From Clostridium felsineum DSM 794 (GTDB taxonomy: Bacteria; Bacillota; Clostridia; Clostridiales; Clostridiaceae), in assembly GCF_002006355.2 (NCBI RefSeq), contig NZ_CP096980.1, positions 1,426,001 to 1,490,000 of the forward strand: a DNA stretch of 64,000 nucleotides, given 5' to 3'. Below the pieces are notes generated by a model that had not been told where the DNA came from, did not search any database, and saw only the letters and a list, made by a program, of their open reading frames with translations. Of the stretch, positions 35,601 through 44,354 are shown piece after piece (positions within the stretch are counted from its first letter, which is position 1; each line of letters starts with the position of its first letter). Made by a program: the position numbers and the translations under genes.

Positions 35601-36678
35601 TAATACGCAGTATATAGTAGAAAAAGAATGTGGAAGACTTCAAAGAAGTATTGATCTTGAGAATGGACCTCTTATGAAGGTAGGCTTATTTAAAACTGAT
35701 AATGGAAATTATATGATGATATGTATACAGCATCTTGTGGTTGATGGAGTATCCTGGAGAATATTATTGGAGGATTTCAACACAGTATTAACTCAGTTAA
35801 AAAATGGAGAAGAGATAGTATTGCCTAGAAAGACAGCATCATATAAAGATTGGGGAGAAGCACTTTCAGAATATAAAAATAGTAATATACTGAAAAAAGA
35901 AAGAGAATACTGGAGTAAAGTTGTATCTAATATTAAGGATGGAGAAATAAAAGGAGACAGCAGCTGCAGTGAAAGGGGCTATGGAAATATAAATATATCC
36001 TTTAGTAAATCAGAGACCAAGGACCTTATGTATAATGCTGGAAGAGCATTTAATACAGAAATAAATGATTTATTGATTAGTGCACTTGGAATTTCTGTAA
36101 AGAAATTAACAGGACAGAATAAGGTGGCAGTGGTGCTTGAAGGACATGGACGTGAGGAAATTCATAAGAAAATAGACATAGACAGGACAGTAGGCTGGTT
36201 TACAAGTATGTATCCTATAATAGTAGAATGTACAGAAGACATACAGGAAAGTATAGTATCTACAAAGGAAATGTTAAGAAAGGTACCAAACCATGGAATG
36301 GGTTATGGTTTGTTGAAAAGTGAGTTTGAAAAGGTAAGTGCAGATATTTATTTCAACTATCTAGGTGAAATGGATGCTGAAAATAAAAATAGTACAGATT
36401 ATTCAATTGGAATAAGCATAGCAGAAGAAAATAGACTTCCAGGAGAGATTAATATTAATGGAAGTGTAATACAAGGTCAGTTAAGTTTTATAGTAACGTA
36501 CGATAGAAACAAATATGAGAATGAAACCATTGGGAAATTTGTTGAGTTGTATAGAATCAGTCTGAAAGAACTTGTTATGTATTGTGTTAATCAGAAACAA
36601 ACTGTTAAAACTAAGTCAGATACTTTTGCTAATGATTTAGAGTCAAATGATTTAGATATAATTAATTCGATGTTTTAA
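26629..36678 (+). CDS. Nonribosomal peptide synthetase 1: (half C)-A-PCP-C-A-PCP-C-A-PCP-E
   Basis: 3349 residues. GTG at 26629 or 26632, or ATG at 26641, are all possible starts (GGAGAG at 26621). Residues 1-275 are only the C-terminal lobe of a condensation domain; the HHxxxDG half is missing and the FVNT motif is eroded. A1 (289-770) has pocket code SAPTIASVCK: the amino-binding Asp is Ser, and A5 reads SYGLTEN. PCP1 has Ser809. C2 (861-1300) has NHIISDG at 988-994. A2 (1305-1800, Asp1494) has code DVWHFSLIDK, serine as in EntF. PCP2 has Ser1842. C3 has His2021/His2022. A3 (2338-2820, Asp2527) has code DASTIAAVSK, tyrosine or phenylalanine type. PCP3 has Ser2858 (GGDSI, E-linked). E1 (2900-3340) has QHLVVDG at 3034-3040. 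It adds module 1 (doubtful), Ser and a D-aromatic residue, then passes the chain to the next protein. Confidence 0.93.
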   Translation: MVICMKTIKRYNACMKAKNLSEQKEYWLNEFKEEVPVLDIPIDYIRPKEESFKEAMIFRKIEKQLGEKINSTAGKTGTTEYMIFLSAAMITLSKYSRQEDIVIGSPISGRTHKHKDKHVNILAMRGRPKGNKEYIEFLQEIKESCIKAYENQEYPFEELIEELDIRRDMSRNPLFDVMLVFKNNEEIDYSLNDIRIEYANEKSKIAKLDLTFNIYEFNGKFEIGLEYCTDLFKEESAERILTHYIRILEQITENVERKIREIDAVTEEERTLILKTFNDTKTDYLKDKTVVDLFEEQVEKTPDNTALIFEDKQLTYAQLNRKVNQVAIKLRELGVKPDDFVAIMAERSIEMIVGIYGIIKAGGAYVPIDPNYPRDRIKYMIEECAPKVILVYRAEVKTKIPVINLEEKAVWEGETANLEKVNKPNDLAYCIYTSGTTGKPKGVMVEHKGIINMKSYYENKVAISKEDKILQFANIVFSASVPEMTMAILIGGSLVIVPDSIRLDEQKVQEYAQRNKVTVATLPPNYYMQMNDFQPRIIIIAGSESNGKLIEKTVNSKYINSYGLTENTVCATHWEYKNGEEIPKKIPIGKPISNVQIYILNNNSMCGIGMPGELCIVGAGVARGYLNGPELTAEKFVDNPYGEGKLYRTGDLARWLPDGNIEYLGRIDEQVKIRGFRIELGEIESVLRKIDKVKDTVAIVREDEDKEKSISAYIVSDEEITVSEIRKELEKTLPDYMIPTYMMQIENIPVTRNGKLDKKALPKIKAKSEKEYIASRNDIEEKIVAIFKEILGVEKVGIKDDFFELGGHSLRATRVINRVEVATGVCLSVKNIFENPTVERLSRLVSLEKGEKYKTIPKTEKKDYYMMSSAQKRIYLIQQMGDQGTVYNMPQSLRLRGKVNLEAIKNAMQELINRHEILRTEFLMINGEPVQRIQEYVKADFEFIEDKKTDEADIIDAFIRPFDLEKAPLFRVKLVKREECYLFLIDMNHIISDGMSMGTFMKEFSLLYNENKLEPLTHQYKDYSEWMKTRDLAKQKKYWVNEFKEEIPVLDMPLDYARPKEQSFKGAMIFRKTKKELEEKIKSTAGKTGTTEYMIFLSAAMITLSKYSRQEDIVMGSPISGRTHKDTEGMLGMFVNTLAMRGYPEGTKKYIEFLQEIKESCIKAYENQEYPFEELVEELDIRRDMSRNPLFDVMLVLQNNEEINYSLNDVRIEYVNQKSKIAKFDLTFNIYETDNEVSIGLEYCSDLFKEESAERILTHYVRILEQITENVERKISEIEIVTPEERNLILKNFNNTKTEYPKDKTVVDLFEEQVEKTPKNVALVFENKQLTYAELNRKANQVARKLRKLGVKPDDFVAIIAERSIEMIVGIYGIIKAGGAYVPIAPNYPEDRIKYMLEDCTPKAVLVYKAEMEIEVPVINLEEKAVWEGEETNLEKVNKPNDLVYCIYTSGTTGKPKGVMNRHTGFINRFLWMKNKYQLDDGDVILQKTTYTFDVSVWEIIGWSFIGAKLILLIPDGEKDPLVICNTIERNNVTTIHFVPSMLNVFLLYIENYKELVEKVKSLKFIFTSGEALKREHVDKFNYLIKSSICSCKLANLYGPTEASIDVTYFDCKDNTNIIPIGKPIWNTKIYILDGNSMCGIGVPGELCIAGAGIARGYLNRPELTSEKFVDNPYEEGKLYRSGDLARWLSDGNIEYLGRMDEQVKIRGFRIELGEIESALREIDKVKDAVVIVREDENKEKSINAYIVSDEDITVSEIREELEKMLPDYMVPAYMMQIENIPLTANGKIDKKALPKIEAKSEKEYVAPRNNVEEKIAGIFEEILGVEKVGIKDSFFELGGHSLRATRAINRIEAVTGVCLSVKSIFENPTVEGLSRLVNLEKGEAYEPIPKAEKKDYYTMSSTQKRTYLIQQMGDQGTVYNMPQSLRLIGKVNLDSIKNAMQELINRHEILRTEFLMINGEPVQRIQEYVKADFEFIEDKKTQEADIIDAFIRTFDLGKAPLFRIKLVKREEYYLLLIDMHHIISDGMSMGTFMKEFSLLYNGNMLEPLTHQYKDYSEWMKKRDLAKQKEYWMNEFKEEIPVLDMPLDYSRPKKQSFKGTMIFRKTKKELGKKIKITAGKTGTTEYMIFLSAAMITLSKYSRQEDIIIGSSLSGRTHKDTEGMLGMFVNTLAMRGYPEGTKKYIEFLQEIKESCIKAYENQEYPFEELIEELDIRRDMSRNPLFDVMLVLQNNEEINYSLNDIRIEYANQKSKIAKFDLTLNIYETDNEVGIGLEYCSDLFKEESAERILTHYVRILEQITENMERKIREIDAVTEEERTLILKTFNDTKVDYPKDKTVVDLFEEQVEKTPDNTALVFEDKQLTYTELNRKVNQLARKLRELGVKPDDFVAIMAERSIEMIVGIYGIIKAGGAYVPIDPNYPEDRIKYMLEDCTPKVILVYRADVKTKVPVINLEEKAVWEGETANLEKVNKPKNLAYCIYTSGTTGKPKGVMVEHKGIINMKSYYENKVPISKEDKILQFANIVFDASVSEMTMAILIGGTLVIVPDSIRLDVQKVQKYVQKYKVTVATFPPNYYIQINDFEPRIIITAGSESSGKLIEKTENSKYINAYGPTENTVSATHWEYKNGEEIPKKIPIGKPISNVQIYILNNNSMCGIGIPGELCIAGVGVARGYLNRPELTAEKFVDNPYGEGKLYRTGDLARWLPDGNIEYLGRIDEQVKIRGFRIELGEIESALRKIDKVKDAVVIVREDENKEKSINAYIVSDEEINVSEIREELEKTLPDYMIPAYIMQIENITLTANGKLDKKALPKIEAKSEKEYIAPRNDIEEKVVSVFEEILGVERVGIKDSFFELGGDSIKAIRVVSKMREAGYDILVKDIMKKYTVEAIADSSVLEVERKYEQGEITGTVITTPIIETFEGWKLKKPHHFNQAIMIKVNTDNEREIREVLDALVKHHDVLRSVYRNKKLEILSMIGSRKYDLNVYDLRNENNTQYIVEKECGRLQRSIDLENGPLMKVGLFKTDNGNYMMICIQHLVVDGVSWRILLEDFNTVLTQLKNGEEIVLPRKTASYKDWGEALSEYKNSNILKKEREYWSKVVSNIKDGEIKGDSSCSERGYGNINISFSKSETKDLMYNAGRAFNTEINDLLISALGISVKKLTGQNKVAVVLEGHGREEIHKKIDIDRTVGWFTSMYPIIVECTEDIQESIVSTKEMLRKVPNHGMGYGLLKSEFEKVSADIYFNYLGEMDAENKNSTDYSIGISIAEENRLPGEININGSVIQGQLSFIVTYDRNKYENETIGKFVELYRISLKELVMYCVNQKQTVKTKSDTFANDLESNDLDIINSMF

Positions 36679-36734
36679 AATTAGGACTTTTTTAACTGTG
36701 AGATTAAATATAAGAAAGAAAGTGAAAAATAATT

Positions 36735-39700
36735 ATGAGTAAAGGCGAAATTGTAAAATCATCTATATCAAACATCTATTCACTTACTTCATTGCAAGAA
36801 GGCATGTTGTATCAAAGCTTATTAGATAATAAATCTAGTAGTTATGTAATACAGAATGTACTTAGTTTTAGCGGAAAAATTGATGAGGAGAAAATTCAAG
36901 ATGCACTTAAATTACTTGAAAAAAAACACGATGCACTAAGAACAGTAATAATGCATGAGAAAATATCAAAACCAAGACAAGTTGTATTAAAGAATAGAGA
37001 AATAGAATATAAAAGAGAAGACTTATCAACATTAAATCAAGCTGAGCAGAATAAAAAAGTGTTGGAAATAGAAAAACTTGATATTAAAAGAGGATTCAAT
37101 TTACAGAAAGATACACTTATAAGGGTGAAATATATAGTTCTCGATGATGAAAGTAGTAAGCTGATCTGGACTATGCATCATATTATAGTGGACGGATGGT
37201 GTTTGTCTATAATATTCGGAGATTTTATGAGGTATTATAAAGAGCTTAAAGCTGGTAAAAGTATTTCTGAAATGGAACGAATAGTAGATAAAGAGAAAAT
37301 GGAAACAGCAGAATATGGAGAATATATAAGCTGGATTGAAAAGCAGGATAAGGAGGAAGGAATAGAATACTGGAAAGAATTATTATCAGACTATGATGGA
37401 GTGGCAGAAATAAAGCCAATCAAGAAACCAAATCCTACAGAGGAACAGGTAAAAGAAGCTGAAATAATTAGTTCTAAGGAAGTAAGTGAAAAGTTATTTC
37501 AAGTGGCTAGATTAAATAATGTTACTATAAATAATATAGTAGAAGCGGCATGGGCAATAGTGCTTCAAAGATATAACGGAACAAATGATGTGGTATTCGG
37601 CAAGGTAGTTTCAGGACGTAATGCAGATATAAGAGGAATAGAGAAAACAGTAGGATTGTTTATAAATACAATTCCGTTTAGAGTAAAATGCGATGAAAGA
37701 ACAACAATAAGGACTCTTCTTAAAGAACTTAAGCAACAAGGAATAGATGGAAATAGTTATGATTATTGTTCGTTAGCAGAAATACAAAATGAAACTCAGC
37801 AAAAATCAGATTTGATAAAGACAATATTTGCTTTTGAAAATTATTACGTTGACGAGAGTAATTTAAGAAGTAGTGAAGGAGCATTACAGGTAAAATATGA
37901 AGCTGCAAGAGAACAAACGGATTATGCAATAGGTTTAAAAGCTTATGTTAATGAGGACCAATTAGTGTATACCATGATGTACAATCCAAATGAATATGAT
38001 AAAGGTGAAATAGAGACAATACTAAATCGAGTAGGAAAGGTACTTATTAAAATATCAGAAAATGAAGATGTTAAGGTATCGGATATTGAAGTAATAACAG
38101 AAGAAGAAAGAGAGCTGGTATTAAAAACCTTCAATGATACAAAAGCATATTATTCTAAGGATAAAACGGTGGTAGATTTATTTGAGGAGCAGGTAGAAAA
38201 GACCCCAGATAATACAGCATTAATATTTGAAGATAAACAGTTAACATATTCAGAATTAAACAGAAAAGTAAATCAAGTGGCAAGAAAGCTTAGGAAACTA
38301 GGCATAAAACCTGATGATTTTGTAGCAATAGTGGCAGAACGAAGCATAGAAATGATAGTTGGAATATACGGAATAATAAAAGCAGGAGGAGCTTACGTAC
38401 CAATAGATCCTAACTACCCAGAGGATAGAATAAAGTATATGCTTGAAGACTGTACTCCAAAAGTCATATTAGTGTATAGAGCAGATGTTAAAACGAAAGT
38501 ACCAGTAATAAATCTTGAGGAAAAAGCAGTATGGGAAGGTGAAACTGCAAATCTTAAAAAGTTAAATAAGCCAAATGATTTAGCCTATTGTATATATACA
38601 TCAGGTACAACAGGTAGGCCAAAGGGTGTTATGGTAGAGCATAAGGGCATAATAAATATGAAAAGTTATTATGAAAATAAAGTACCAATATCTAAAGAAG
38701 ATAAAATTCTTCAATTTGCTAATATAGTTTTTGATGCATCTGTTTCTGAAATGACTATGGCAATTTTAATAGGAGGCAGTTTAGTAATTGTTCCTGATTC
38801 AATAAGATTAGATGTACAAAAAGTACAAGAATATGCACAAAGGAATAAAGTTACAGTTGCTACATTTCCACCAAATTATTATATACAAATGAATGAATTT
38901 CAGCCTAGAATAATTATTACAGCAGGTTCAGATTCAAGTAAAGAGTTAATAGAAAAGACAGAAAATTCAAAGTATATAAATGCATATGGACCAACTGAAA
39001 ATACTGTAAGTGCAACACATTGGGAATATAAAAATGGAGAAGAAATACCTAAAAAAATTCCTATAGGAAAGCCTATAAGTAATGTACAGATATATATATT
39101 AAATAACAACAGTATGTGTGGAATAGGAATGCCTGGAGAGTTATGTATAGCAGGAGCAGGAATAGCAAGAGGATATCTTAATAGACCAGAGTTAACAGCA
39201 GAAAAGTTTGTGGACAATCCATATGGAGAAGGTAAGATGTATCGATCAGGAGATGTTGCAAGGTGGCTTCCAGATGGTAATATAGAATATTTAGGAAGAA
39301 TAGATGATCAGGTAAAGATAAGAGGCTTTAGAATAGAATTAGGAGAAATAGAAAGCGCACTAAGAAAAACAGCTAAAGTAAAAGATGCAGTTGTAATAGT
39401 AAAAGAAGATGAAAATAAAGAAAAATCAATAAATGCATATATAGTATCGGATGAAAAGATAACTGTAAGTGAAATAAGAGAAAAACTTGAGAAAACGCTG
39501 CCTGATTATATGATACCAGCGTATATTATGCAGATAGAAAATATACCAGTAACACCAAATGGAAAACTTGATAAGAAAGCACTTCCTAAAATAGAAGCAA
39601 AGAGTGAAAAAGAATATATAGCACCAAGAAATGATATAGAAAAAGAAATAGTTGAGGTATTTGAGGAGATATTAGGAATAGAAAAAGTAGGAATAAAGGA

Positions 39701-42700
39701 CGATTTCTTTGAACTTGGAGGACATTCACTCAGGGCAACAAGAGTAATAAATAGAATAGAGGCAGTAACAGGAGTACGATTACCCCTAAAAAGTATATTT
39801 GAGAATCCTACTGTAGAAGGCTTAAGCAGGCTAGTAAACCTTGAAAAAGGAGAAGCGTACGAACCAATACCTAAGGCAGAGAAAAAGGATTACTATACTA
39901 TGTCCTCAACGCAGAAGAGAACATATCTTATTCAACAGATGGGTGATCAAGGAACAGTATACAATATGCCTCAAAGTTTAAGGCTGAGAGGAAAAGTTAA
40001 TTTAGACGCAATAAAGAATGCTATGCAAGAACTAATAAATAGACATGAAATATTAAGAACAGAATTTTTAATGATAAATGGAGAACCTGTACAAAGAATA
40101 CAGGAGTATGTTAAGGCTGACTTTGAATTTATAGAAGATAAGAAAACACAGGAAGCAGATATTATAGATGCTTTTATAAGACCATTTGATTTAGAAAAGG
40201 CGCCTTTATTTAGAATAAAGCTTGTAAAGAGAGAAGAATGTTACCTATTTTTAATAGATATGAATCATATTATAAGTGATGGAATGAGTATGGGAACTTT
40301 TATGAAAGAATTTAGTCTTTTGTATAACGGAAATATGCTTGAACCATTGACTCATCAATATAAGGATTATAGTGAATGGATGAAAAAAAGGGATTTAGCA
40401 AAGCAAAAAGAATATTGGATGAATGAATTTAAAGAAGAAATTCCAGTATTAGATATGCCCCTTGACTATACAAGGCCAAAAGAACAAAGCTTTAAAGGAA
40501 CAATGATTTTTATAAAAACTAAAAAAGAATTAGGAGAAAAAATAAATAGTACAGCAGGTAAAACAGGAACTACAGAATACATGATATTTTTATCAGCAGC
40601 AATGATAACTTTAAGTAAGTACAGCAGACAGGAAGACATAGTAATAGGAAGTCCTATAAGTGGAAGAACTCATAAGGATACCGAAGGTATGCTTGGAATG
40701 TTTGTAAATACACTTGCAATGAGGGGATACCCAGAAGGAAATAAGAAATATATAGAATTTCTTAGTGAAATAAAAGAAAGCTGCATTAAGGCATATGAAA
40801 ATCAAGAGTATCCATTTGAAGAATTAGTGGAAGAGCTTGATATAAGAAGAGATATGTCAAGAAATCCTTTATTTGATGTTATGCTTGTACTTCAAAATAA
40901 TGAAGAAATAAATTACAGTTTAAATGATGTAAGAATAGAATATGCAAATCAAAAAAGTAAAATAGCAAAGTTCGATTTAACGTTTAATATATATGAAACA
41001 GATAATGAAGTTGGCATAGGATTAGAATACTGCAGCGATTTGTTTAAGGAAGAAAGTGCTGAAAGGATATTAACACACTATGTAAGAATACTTGAACAGA
41101 TAACTGAAAATGTGGAAAGAAAGATTAGTGAAATTGAAATAGTAACCCCTGAAGAAAGAAATTTAATATTAAAAAACTTCAATGATACAAAAGCAGAGTA
41201 TCCTAAGGATAAAACGGTGGTAGATTTATTTGAGGAGCAGGTAGAAAAGACCCCAGATAATATAGCATTAATATTTGAAGATAACCAGTTAACATATTCA
41301 GAATTAAACAGAAAAGTAAATCAAGTGGCAAGAAAACTAAGAGAATTAGGTGTAAAGCCGGATGATTTTGTAGCAATAATTGCAGAACGAAGCATAGAAA
41401 TGATAGTTGGAATATACGGAATAATAAAAGCAGGAGGAGCGTATGTGCCAATAGATCCTAACTATCCGAAGGATAGAATAAAGTATATGCTTGAAGACTT
41501 CATGCCAAAAGCAATATTACTATGTAAAGCAGAAGTAGAAACGAAAATCCCAATAATAAATCTTGAAGACAAAGCAGTATGGGAAGGTGAAACTGCAAAT
41601 TTAGAGAAGGTAAATAAGCCAAATGATTTAGCCTATTGTATATATACATCAGGTACAACTGGTAGGCCAAAGGGTGTCATGATTGAGCATAAAGGCATAA
41701 TAAATATGAAAAGTTATTATGAAAATAAAGTACCAATATCTAAAGAAGATAAAATTCTTCAATTTGCTAATATAGTTTTTGATGCGTCTGTTTCTGAAAT
41801 GACTATGGCAATTTTAATAGGAGGTACTTTAGTAATTGTTCCTGATTCAATAAGATTAGATGTACAAAAAGTACAGGAATATGCACAAAGGAATAAAGTT
41901 ACAGTTGCTACATTTCCACCAAATTATTATATACAAATGAATGAATTTGAGCCTAGAATAATTATTACAGCAGGTTCAGAGTCAAGTAAAGAGTTGATAG
42001 AAAAGACAGAAAATTCAAAGTACATAAATGCATATGGACCAACTGAAAATACAGTAAGTGCAACGCACTGGGAATATAAAAATGGAGAAGAAATATCTAA
42101 AAAAATTCCTATAGGGAAGCCTATAAGCAATGTGCAGATATATATATTAAATGAAAATAGTATTTGTGGAATAGGGATACCAGGTGAGTTATGTATAGCA
42201 GGAGCAGGAGTGGCAAGAGGATATCTTAATAGACCCGAACTGACAGCAGAAAAGTTTGTGGACAATCCATATGGAGAAGGCAAACTGTATCGCTCAGGAG
42301 ATCTTGCAAGGTGGCTTCCAGATGGTAATATAGAATATTTAGGCAGAATAGATGAGCAGGTAAAAATAAGAGGCTTTAGAATAGAACTAGGAGAGATAGA
42401 AAGTGTACTAAGAAAAATAGATAAAGTAAAAGATGCAGTGGTAATAGTAAGAGAAGATGAAAATAAGGAAAAATCAATAAATGCATATATAGTATCAGAT
42501 GAAGAGATAACTGTAAGTGAAATAAGAAAAGAACTTGAGAAAACGCTGCCTGATTATATGATACCAGCATATATGATGCAGATAGAAAATATACCACTAA
42601 CAGCAAATGGAAAACTCGATAAGAAAGCACTTCCAAAGATAGAAGCAAAGAGCGAAAAGGAATATGCAGCACCAAGAAATGATGTTGAAGAAAAGATAAC

Positions 42701-44255
42701 TGAGATATTTGAAGAAATATTAGGATTAGATAGGGTAGGAATAAAGGACAGCTTCTTTGAACTGGGAGGCGATTCTATAAAGGCAATACGTGTAGTATCG
42801 AAAATGCGTGAAGCTGGATATGCTGTATCAGTAAAAGACATAATGAAAAAATACACAGTTGAGGCTATAGCAGATAGTGCCATATTAGAAGTGAGAAGAA
42901 AATATAATCAAGGTGAAGTTATAGGAACAGTTATAACAACACCTATTATTGAAATCTTTGAAGCTTGGAAACTAAAAAAGCCTCATCACTTTAATCAGGC
43001 AATGATGATAAAAGTTAATACAGATAATGAAAATGAGATAAGTAAAGTACTTGACGTTTTAGTAAAACATCATGATGTCTTGCGTTCTGTGTATAGAAAT
43101 AAAAAACTTGAAATATTAAGTATGAGAGAAAGCAAAAAATATGATTTAAATGTGTATGATTTGAGAAATAAAAATAATACGCATTATATAGTAGAAAAAG
43201 AATGTGGAAAGCTTCAAAGTAGTATTAGTCTTGAGAATGGACCTCTTATGAAGGTAGGCTTATTTAAAATCCAAAATGGAAATTATATGATGATATGTAT
43301 ACATCATCTTGTGATTGATGGAGTATCCTGGAGAATATTATCGGAAGATTTCAACACAGTATTAATGCAGTTAAAAAATGGAGAAGAGATAGTATTACCT
43401 AGCAAGACAGCATCATATAAGGATTGGGGAGAAGCACTTTCAGAATACAAAAATAGTAATATACTGAAAAAAGAAAGAGAATACTGGAGTAAAGTTGTAT
43501 CTAATATTAAGGACGGAGAAATAAAAGGAGACAGCAGCTGCAGTGAAAGTGGCTATGGAAATATAAATATATCCTTTAGTAAATCAGAAACTAAGAATCT
43601 TATGTATAATGCTGGAAGAGCATTTAATACGGAAATAAATGATTTATTGATTAGTGCAATAGGAATATCTGTAAAGAAGTTAACAGGTCAGAATAAGACA
43701 GCAGTAGTTCTTGAAGGGCATGGACGTGAGGAAATTCATAAGAAAATAGACATAGACAGAACAGTAGGCTGGTTTACAAGTATGTATCCTATAATAGTAG
43801 AATGTACAGAAGACATACAGGAAAGTATAGTATCTACAAAGGAAATGTTAAGAAAGGTGCCAAACCATGGAATGGGTTATGGTTTGTTGAAAAGTGAGTT
43901 TGAAAAAGTAAGTGCAGATATATATTTCAATTATCTAGGTGAAATGGATGCTGAAAATAAAAATAGCACAGATTATTCAAGTGGAATAAGCATAGCAGAA
44001 GAAAATAGGCTTCCAGGAGCGATTAATATTAATGGAAGTGTAATGCAAGATAAGCTGAGTTTTTCAATAATGTATGATAGAAATAAATATATGCAGGATA
44101 CTATTGAAGAATTTGCAAAGTTGTATAGAAATAGCTTAAATGAAATTATTATGTATTGTAGTAATCAAAATCAAACTATTAGAACCGCATCTGATTTTGG
44201 AAGCATACAGTTAAAATCAATTGAGTTAGATGAAATTACTAATTTATTTAAATAA
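36735..44255 (+). CDS. Nonribosomal peptide synthetase 2: C-A-PCP-C-A-PCP-E
   Basis: 2506 residues, 56 bases after NRPS1. The N-terminus (SNIYSLTSLQEGMLYQ) is of the kind that accepts a chain from an upstream E domain, and the first C domain has HHIIVDGW (His148/His149), the D-to-L type that follows E domains. A1 (478-960, Asp667) and A2 (1494-1980, Asp1683) both have pocket code DASTIAAVSK, close to known Tyr (DASTIAAVCK) and Phe (DAWTIAAICK) codes. PCP1 has Ser998, PCP2 Ser2014 (GGDSI). The second C has NHIISDG (His1178). The E domain has His2190/His2191 (HHLVIDG), GHGREE and YFNYLGEMD. It adds one L-aromatic and one D-aromatic residue. Its A2-E part is strongly similar to that of NRPS1, and 39261-40546 is shared with NRPS3. 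Confidence 0.93.
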   Translation: MSKGEIVKSSISNIYSLTSLQEGMLYQSLLDNKSSSYVIQNVLSFSGKIDEEKIQDALKLLEKKHDALRTVIMHEKISKPRQVVLKNREIEYKREDLSTLNQAEQNKKVLEIEKLDIKRGFNLQKDTLIRVKYIVLDDESSKLIWTMHHIIVDGWCLSIIFGDFMRYYKELKAGKSISEMERIVDKEKMETAEYGEYISWIEKQDKEEGIEYWKELLSDYDGVAEIKPIKKPNPTEEQVKEAEIISSKEVSEKLFQVARLNNVTINNIVEAAWAIVLQRYNGTNDVVFGKVVSGRNADIRGIEKTVGLFINTIPFRVKCDERTTIRTLLKELKQQGIDGNSYDYCSLAEIQNETQQKSDLIKTIFAFENYYVDESNLRSSEGALQVKYEAAREQTDYAIGLKAYVNEDQLVYTMMYNPNEYDKGEIETILNRVGKVLIKISENEDVKVSDIEVITEEERELVLKTFNDTKAYYSKDKTVVDLFEEQVEKTPDNTALIFEDKQLTYSELNRKVNQVARKLRKLGIKPDDFVAIVAERSIEMIVGIYGIIKAGGAYVPIDPNYPEDRIKYMLEDCTPKVILVYRADVKTKVPVINLEEKAVWEGETANLKKLNKPNDLAYCIYTSGTTGRPKGVMVEHKGIINMKSYYENKVPISKEDKILQFANIVFDASVSEMTMAILIGGSLVIVPDSIRLDVQKVQEYAQRNKVTVATFPPNYYIQMNEFQPRIIITAGSDSSKELIEKTENSKYINAYGPTENTVSATHWEYKNGEEIPKKIPIGKPISNVQIYILNNNSMCGIGMPGELCIAGAGIARGYLNRPELTAEKFVDNPYGEGKMYRSGDVARWLPDGNIEYLGRIDDQVKIRGFRIELGEIESALRKTAKVKDAVVIVKEDENKEKSINAYIVSDEKITVSEIREKLEKTLPDYMIPAYIMQIENIPVTPNGKLDKKALPKIEAKSEKEYIAPRNDIEKEIVEVFEEILGIEKVGIKDDFFELGGHSLRATRVINRIEAVTGVRLPLKSIFENPTVEGLSRLVNLEKGEAYEPIPKAEKKDYYTMSSTQKRTYLIQQMGDQGTVYNMPQSLRLRGKVNLDAIKNAMQELINRHEILRTEFLMINGEPVQRIQEYVKADFEFIEDKKTQEADIIDAFIRPFDLEKAPLFRIKLVKREECYLFLIDMNHIISDGMSMGTFMKEFSLLYNGNMLEPLTHQYKDYSEWMKKRDLAKQKEYWMNEFKEEIPVLDMPLDYTRPKEQSFKGTMIFIKTKKELGEKINSTAGKTGTTEYMIFLSAAMITLSKYSRQEDIVIGSPISGRTHKDTEGMLGMFVNTLAMRGYPEGNKKYIEFLSEIKESCIKAYENQEYPFEELVEELDIRRDMSRNPLFDVMLVLQNNEEINYSLNDVRIEYANQKSKIAKFDLTFNIYETDNEVGIGLEYCSDLFKEESAERILTHYVRILEQITENVERKISEIEIVTPEERNLILKNFNDTKAEYPKDKTVVDLFEEQVEKTPDNIALIFEDNQLTYSELNRKVNQVARKLRELGVKPDDFVAIIAERSIEMIVGIYGIIKAGGAYVPIDPNYPKDRIKYMLEDFMPKAILLCKAEVETKIPIINLEDKAVWEGETANLEKVNKPNDLAYCIYTSGTTGRPKGVMIEHKGIINMKSYYENKVPISKEDKILQFANIVFDASVSEMTMAILIGGTLVIVPDSIRLDVQKVQEYAQRNKVTVATFPPNYYIQMNEFEPRIIITAGSESSKELIEKTENSKYINAYGPTENTVSATHWEYKNGEEISKKIPIGKPISNVQIYILNENSICGIGIPGELCIAGAGVARGYLNRPELTAEKFVDNPYGEGKLYRSGDLARWLPDGNIEYLGRIDEQVKIRGFRIELGEIESVLRKIDKVKDAVVIVREDENKEKSINAYIVSDEEITVSEIRKELEKTLPDYMIPAYMMQIENIPLTANGKLDKKALPKIEAKSEKEYAAPRNDVEEKITEIFEEILGLDRVGIKDSFFELGGDSIKAIRVVSKMREAGYAVSVKDIMKKYTVEAIADSAILEVRRKYNQGEVIGTVITTPIIEIFEAWKLKKPHHFNQAMMIKVNTDNENEISKVLDVLVKHHDVLRSVYRNKKLEILSMRESKKYDLNVYDLRNKNNTHYIVEKECGKLQSSISLENGPLMKVGLFKIQNGNYMMICIHHLVIDGVSWRILSEDFNTVLMQLKNGEEIVLPSKTASYKDWGEALSEYKNSNILKKEREYWSKVVSNIKDGEIKGDSSCSESGYGNINISFSKSETKNLMYNAGRAFNTEINDLLISAIGISVKKLTGQNKTAVVLEGHGREEIHKKIDIDRTVGWFTSMYPIIVECTEDIQESIVSTKEMLRKVPNHGMGYGLLKSEFEKVSADIYFNYLGEMDAENKNSTDYSSGISIAEENRLPGAININGSVMQDKLSFSIMYDRNKYMQDTIEEFAKLYRNSLNEIIMYCSNQNQTIRTASDFGSIQLKSIELDEITNLFK
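39261..40546 (+). repeat. About 1.29 kb tract apparently identical to 46884-48169 (copy 1)
   Basis: Covers the end of an A domain, the PCP and most of the following C domain (modules 4/5 of the line). All line-by-line spots compared match base for base at a constant offset of 7623, and divergence starts at both ends. It reflects recent duplication or gene conversion between NRPS2 and NRPS3. Confidence 0.8.
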
Positions 44256-44265
44256 ATAATTGTTG

Positions 44266-44323
44266 GCAGCTAAAGATAAGCTGCATTGAAAATGTACATT
44301 TATATAGTAATAAATGTACATTT
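44266..44323 (+). promoter_or_regulatory. Paired hairpins between NRPS2 and NRPS3
   Basis: GCAGCT/AGCTGC (44266-44271 with 44279-44284) is followed by two copies of the perfect palindrome AAATGTACATTT (44290-44301 and 44312-44323), which can also pair with each other across 10 bases. No T run follows, so a full stop is unlikely. This could be an RNA processing or stability site, or a protein binding site, before the GAAAGGAAG of NRPS3. Confidence 0.45.
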
Positions 44324-44354
44324 CTAACACTTAACAGCGAAAGGAAGAAAAAAT

